NCBI GenBank assembly: GCA_004352715.1
Contig: SCFE01000090.1
Span: 1,089,115-1,153,114, forward strand
DNA: 64,000 nucleotides
DNA from: Hofstenia miamia
Taxonomy: Eukaryota; Xenacoelomorpha; Acoela
Direction: 5' to 3'
Positions within the stretch are counted from its first letter, which is position 1, and every line of letters starts with the position of its first letter. Of the stretch, positions 60,020 to 64,000 are shown piece by piece. A program made the translations under genes and the position numbers. The notes below the pieces were generated by a model that saw only the letters and a list, made by a program, of their open reading frames with translations, had not been told where the DNA came from and did no database searches.

Positions 60020-61330
60020 TCCCAACCAGACGCTTAAACCAAGTAATGATGGCTATCAGTTTGCCAACAAAACGTGATTGTCCACCGTAGACGCAATTAT
60101 TGTATTAATCCATAATATTGCCGCACAGCTTGATGATATAAAATCTACGATTGTTCGTACTTTATTTTTGAACTTTAGTTCTGCCTTCAATACAGTTTTG
60201 TCAAATAATCTTAATGCAATCATTAATGAAAATTTATGTGAAAATGATAAATGGTTTGGTAATTGGCTGCATTCTATTTAAGTGATTGGAAACAATGTGT
60301 TGTTACCTCTTATGGCAAATCATCTAAGCATAAAGAAACATTAGTGGGCATACCTCAAGGTGGTCCAAACTCCTCAATTCTCTTTGTTACTTACACGAAC
60401 AACATAAAACTTCTAAATGATATTGCAGTGACAATGCTATAAAACGTAGTAGCAATAAACCAACTGAAAAGTCGTATCTTTTAAGATTCTCTGATGACAC
60501 AGCTTTAATATCCGTAATCAAGCATAATAGTGCAAAAGACGATTTTAAAGGTGCCCAAAATAATGTTAACCTCATTTGTGATCAATTCAATGATATGAAT
60601 GTTTTGCCAAATAACAATAAAACTAAAGAATTGATTTTTGCGAATAATAACTTAAAGACAGAAGCACTTTTACAGTATGGTAAATATGCTCCCCTTTGCA
60701 TAAATGGACACACCATTGAATCTGTTACATGCTGTGAATATCTGGGTGTCATCATCGATAACAAATTATCATTTGAGAAACATGGGAAAAATTCTTAAGA
60801 AAGTATACTTCATTACTAACTCACTTATGTTTGTTAGTAGATTTATAAATGAAAACACGCCTTGGTATATATTCAAAACATATATTCTCAGTGTTATCAC
60901 ATATGCTTCATCGGCATGGTTTAGACATCTGAATAATTCACAAAAATAAAAACTGAGAAGAGCACTTAAGCATGTTTCTTCCTCATTGCGTTTACCAGAA
61001 GATATTGTGCACGAATGCAGCAATACCCTCACAGTTTGTTTCAAAAACTGTAAATAACATCATATCTAACAATAAGCATCGTCTTCACCGCATAATGTGC
61101 AGCAAAGAAAGTAACTCACATATGTCTTAGGCATCTCAGAAACATTTAAATATTGCAGAATGTCTAGAAAACAGAATACGTTTACTATGCTTGCACGTCA
61201 ATATCTGACAACAAATACATTACCTCATTGCTTATAAGAAATGAATATTACCTATTGCTGTTTAGTTTGCAACCTTTCCTTTTTATCATATTGATACGGG
61301 AAATAAAACTTTTTATATATATATATATAT
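60020..61330 (+). pseudogene. LINE reverse transcriptase, CR1/Jockey-like
   Basis: Plus-strand blocks in order: STVDAIIVLIHNIA (RT 1-2 region), TLFLNFSSAFNTVL (motif A, 60160-60200), LSDWKQCVV, VGIPQGGPNSSILF (motif B), LLRFSDDTALISV (motif C, 60480-60515), NKTKELIF, YLGVIIDNKLSFEKH (KYLG box) and YILSVITYASSAWF (post-palm box), then the C-terminal tail LPEDIVHECS to about 61280 and a TA-repeat 3' end at 61311-61331. LINE RT primes cDNA on nicked target DNA. The motif A Asp is replaced by Asn, motif C Tyr-Ala by Phe-Ser, and there are several frameshifts (near 60277, 60440, 60797 and 61010). No endonuclease is visible. Confidence 0.85.
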
Positions 61331-61424
61331 AATTAAAGTGAAATCTTGAATGAACATATCATTCCTACTGATATAAAATATTTCACCATCATTTCAGCAT
61401 ATTATCTTGGGATTGTAACAGACT

Positions 61425-61575
61425 TTAGTTGAGCGGGCATAGCATATGTTCGGTTATTTGAGCGCCCGATGCCCGCCCACCCGGCCAAAATAAAGCCCGG
61501 TGCCCTCCCTCCCTTCTGCCCGGCTGGCTCGAGCATGCGCCCCAAAGCACTAGGACTTAGGCCAGGGTGTATTGG
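61425..61575. repeat. GC-rich CGGGC/GCCCG cluster
   Basis: GAGCGGGCATAGC, GCGCCCGATGCCCGCCC, CACCCGGCC and CTGCCCGGCTGG resemble the subterminal regions of the hAT elements elsewhere in the window. No coding sequence or TSD was found. It lies between the LINE 3' end and the Atg8-family gene. Confidence 0.4.
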
Positions 61576-61695
61576 ACTGCGCCTAAAATGTAGGTCCAAT
61601 TCCAATTCTGTGTGTCCCCAAAATATATAGACTAAAATTCAATCTCAACTTATATACACACATACACGTATTCAATAAATTTTACTATCGCTATA

Positions 61696-61701
61696 TTTAA
61701 T
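61696..61701 (-). terminator. Candidate poly(A) signal ATTAAA
   Basis: First signal-like hexamer downstream of the GATE-16 stop on the minus strand. A canonical AATAAA was not seen in the nearest 150 nt, and no genomic A tract suggestive of retroposition follows. Confidence 0.35.
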
Positions 61702-61815
61702 AGTCTAAAAAGATTCCATTATCCACTATTGAAAAAAACAAATAATAAATTGTCTGAATTGCCATGGCGTAACAAAAGTCTTAGAATTAATGTTCTAGAT
61801 CTACTTGTACGTATG

Positions 61816-62166
61816 CTAGCCAAACACATTTTCTCCACTGTAAGCCATATACAGAAACCCATCGCCATCTTTGTAGTCATCATACAGCTGTCCCATGTTT
61901 GCACTTGTCTGTGGTACCATTTTTCCAACAAACAAAAACAGAGCTCTTTCTGGAGGTAGATGAATTCTTTTCCTTAGTATCCAAAGAAACTGTGCGACTG
62001 TAATATCGTTTGGAACCAAATACTTACGTTTGTCAATGTCTTCGATTTCAGATCTAGGGACCTTCTCCACAATTACGGGAATTCTGTCTGGATATTTAGC
62101 GCGTATTTTAGCAGATTCTGTTTTACGCTGATCTTCATTGTACTCCTGCTTGAATTTCCATTTCAT
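61816..62166 (-). CDS. GABARAPL2: GATE-16/GABARAPL2-type Atg8 ubiquitin-like protein, single exon
   Basis: An intact 116-codon frame encodes a full Atg8-family modifier. MKWKFKQEYNEDQRKTESAK gives the N-terminal helices, followed by YPDRIPVIVEKV, DIDKRKYLVPNDITVAQF, LRKRIHLPPERALFLFVGK and MGQLYDDYKDGDGFLYMAYS. The MKW start, DIDKRKYLVP and SGENxFG point to GATE-16/GABARAPL2 rather than GABARAP or LC3. The protein is conjugated through its C-terminal Gly to phosphatidylethanolamine on autophagic membranes and binds LIR motifs. An in-frame TAG 12 nt before ATG fixes the start. The stop follows Gly116 directly, so the residue that ATG4 normally removes is missing. No intron interrupts it, and ATTAAA lies 115 nt past the stop. 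A retrogene is possible but the frame looks selected. Confidence 0.93.
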   Translation of the reverse strand: MKWKFKQEYNEDQRKTESAKIRAKYPDRIPVIVEKVPRSEIEDIDKRKYLVPNDITVAQFLWILRKRIHLPPERALFLFVGKMVPQTSANMGQLYDDYKDGDGFLYMAYSGENVFG

Positions 62167-63181
62167 TTTCGATGCCTACTTCCTTGTTTGAATAAAGCAA
62201 AACACAACGTATTATAGAACGATTTCCGTATTGAATGAGCTTTCTATTTCGATGTCGCAATCGGTAATACATTAACTAGCGACCATCACATGCATTGTTG
62301 GATGACGATGAATTGCGCAATAGATATCATCATTTCTATTAACTACACTCCTACTAATGCTGTGCTGGTTTTGTAGATTTCCTCCCGGACGAAATGATTA
62401 AAACCGAATCCTTGTGGCATGGGCTTTCTCTTTTGGACCATGCTTTACTTAATTTATTACACCTTCATAAGTGGTCATACATTTTCTAAGTGCATAAATT
62501 TCTAGCATACTTCAATTTTTAACCTTTAACAGTTGTAGAAAGCCTATAATAGTTTCCCAAAATACATTAATAGAACACAAGCAGGGGCCCTACTAGCTTA
62601 GAGAAATTATTTGTATTTTTTGCGAAATGTTGGATTCTTGTGCACATGTTTACTAACTTTTTGGCAAATCATCAAAATTTCGCCCTCGAAACATTGCCAA
62701 AATTTTGGATTTTTGGCAAATTTTTGGATTTTGAATTATTTGGTAACATTTTGTAAAAACGTTTATAGCTTCTTAAGATAAATCAATGAGAAATAATGAA
62801 ATAACTCCGTATAAATAGGGTGCATATACCTTACATCCTGTTATGCATTATCTCAAGTAATAAGTAAAATATGTGTCAAACATGCAAATTCGCTGAGCCA
62901 CCAAATTGGACTTTTGAAGACCCGGGCATAGTCCAGAGAAGCAGTCGAACGGCTGTCCACTCCTCATCTTAAGGGTGATTCTAGACTAAGGCTCAGGCTT
63001 TGTGTTGTGAGGGTTTTTCACATAACAGCTAACATAGCACAACAGAAAAAGACTTTTGTGTCACACAACAGCGAGTCATAAGTTTGAAGGAAGGATATCC
63101 ACTTTAAAAGAGGCCCAAGGATCGTAAATGCTTAAGTCATTGTTCTTACATAAAATCTTTTAAGCAACAAAATATAGTAAT
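62167..63181. other. Upstream region of the Atg8 gene, nothing recognised
   Basis: No TATA box, exon or transposon coding block was identified in the kilobase 5' of the minus-strand gene. Repeated TTTTGGCAAATT-like words occur at 62650-62730. Confidence 0.45.
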
Positions 63182-63468
63182 TAGAGACCTGCGAAATCGG
63201 GACAAAGAAAAAGACAGTACCGGACCAATTTTAATTAATATTTACTTTATTATATATCATATTTGAAATTTTAATATAGTTGCTAAGCTAAAATATATCT
63301 GTAGTGTCTCCAACTCAGTATTGAATTTGATTTCTAATGATTAATTTAATTTATTACGGGACCAGAAATGTATGGGACCAAATCTTACATACTGGAACGG
63401 GTTGGAAACTGAGAAATTGACCACAGTATGGAAACGGGAATGAAAATGTGTGATCGCGCATGTCTCTA
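63182..63468. mobile_element. 287-bp MITE with 17-bp imperfect ends
   Basis: The left end TAGAGACCTGCGAAATC and the reverse-complemented right end TAGAGACATGCGCGATC match at 14 of 17. GGGAC and GGGACCA words recur inside (63199-63205, 63357-63385), as in the other hAT-like elements here. No convincing TSD was found. Confidence 0.6.
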
Positions 63469-64000
63469 TATTGAATATAACTAGATTAACCAAAGGTTGT
63501 CATTAGGTATTCGATCCTTAAGCTGATGCATAGTTGTAATATTTGTCTTGTGGGTTAAGGCTGAGATATTGAATTCCTATTCCTAATCGAGTTAAAATCC
63601 TGTTGAAGATAATATTTTCTAAATATTTTAAAGTAGTTCATAATTATGTGAAATGCACATACATGTAAAAGATATTTCCTTAACCTCTTCAGTAGCCAAG
63701 TACTAAATTTATGTACTTATTATGTATATGTCTACAGCCCATCCCTATTAACACAAATTCATACTATTTCTAGCTGTGTATTAAAAAAATGAAATTCATT
63801 CTGCAAATGCAAATTGAATGCGGATAGGTTTTGTTGTAGTTTGGGGGTGCAGTTTAGAGGATCAGTGCCTACTTTTACTCTAGATCTAGACTCTTTGGGT
63901 AAATCAGGATATGTATTTACAAATGAGAAGGGAATCTAATTTTGGTTTGAGTTAAAAGTTTTTGTACAAATTACGTTCAATGAACGCATATATATATATA
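63469..64000. other. AT-rich intergenic DNA ending in a TA run
   Basis: No gene recognised. The window ends in TATATATATA. Confidence 0.55.

Overview
The window is AT-rich animal genomic DNA from a draft assembly: TA microsatellites, nine N gaps (five near 1 kb, four of them exactly 1000 N) and several single-n joins, with decayed transposons of at least four superfamilies. The transposons (CR1-like and other LINEs, Ty3/gypsy, IS630-Tc1-mariner, many hATs) and one eukaryotic Atg8-family gene point to an invertebrate metazoan. The species cannot be fixed from sequence alone. There are no operons, CRISPR arrays or rRNA genes.

Layout. 0.67-1.8 kb: a mariner N-terminal fossil joined to a LINE reverse-transcriptase C-terminus, both on minus. 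1.76-6.94 kb: two duplications meeting at single n characters, most likely assembly joins. 10.5-13.3 kb: a CR1-like LINE with SGNH-esterase ORF1 and endonuclease ORF2 start (+), then another LINE RT tail (-). 16.3-16.9 kb: Ty3/gypsy RT-RNase H fossil (-). 17.7-25.6 kb: mostly featureless, with a tRNA-like element at 24.73 kb. 26.6-27.6 kb: mariner-type transposase pseudogene (-). 31.4-33.7 and 35.8-37.9 kb: two diverged copies of one segment carrying a hAT transposase remnant. 40.15-41.19 kb: an internally deleted mariner-type element whose 3' part holds two GC-rich tandem repeats that share a predicted RNA fold resembling a decayed hammerhead ribozyme.

42.5-54.2 kb is a hAT cluster. Four elements can be bounded by perfect 8-bp target-site duplications (GTCGACAC, ATAGAACT, CGTGTCAC, CTTTGTAC) and a fifth by perfect 13-bp inverted repeats. 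54-59.4 kb holds dispersed GC-rich, hAT-like terminal debris. 60-61.3 kb is a LINE RT pseudogene (+). The only recognisable intact host gene is a single-exon GATE-16/GABARAPL2 homologue at 61.8-62.2 kb (-), which unusually ends directly at the conjugation glycine.

The window is a transposon graveyard next to one autophagy gene. The main points of interest are the structured tandem repeat, the pre-exposed glycine of the Atg8 protein, reuse of one 8-bp target by two adjacent hATs, and several assembly-made duplications that should not be read as biology.
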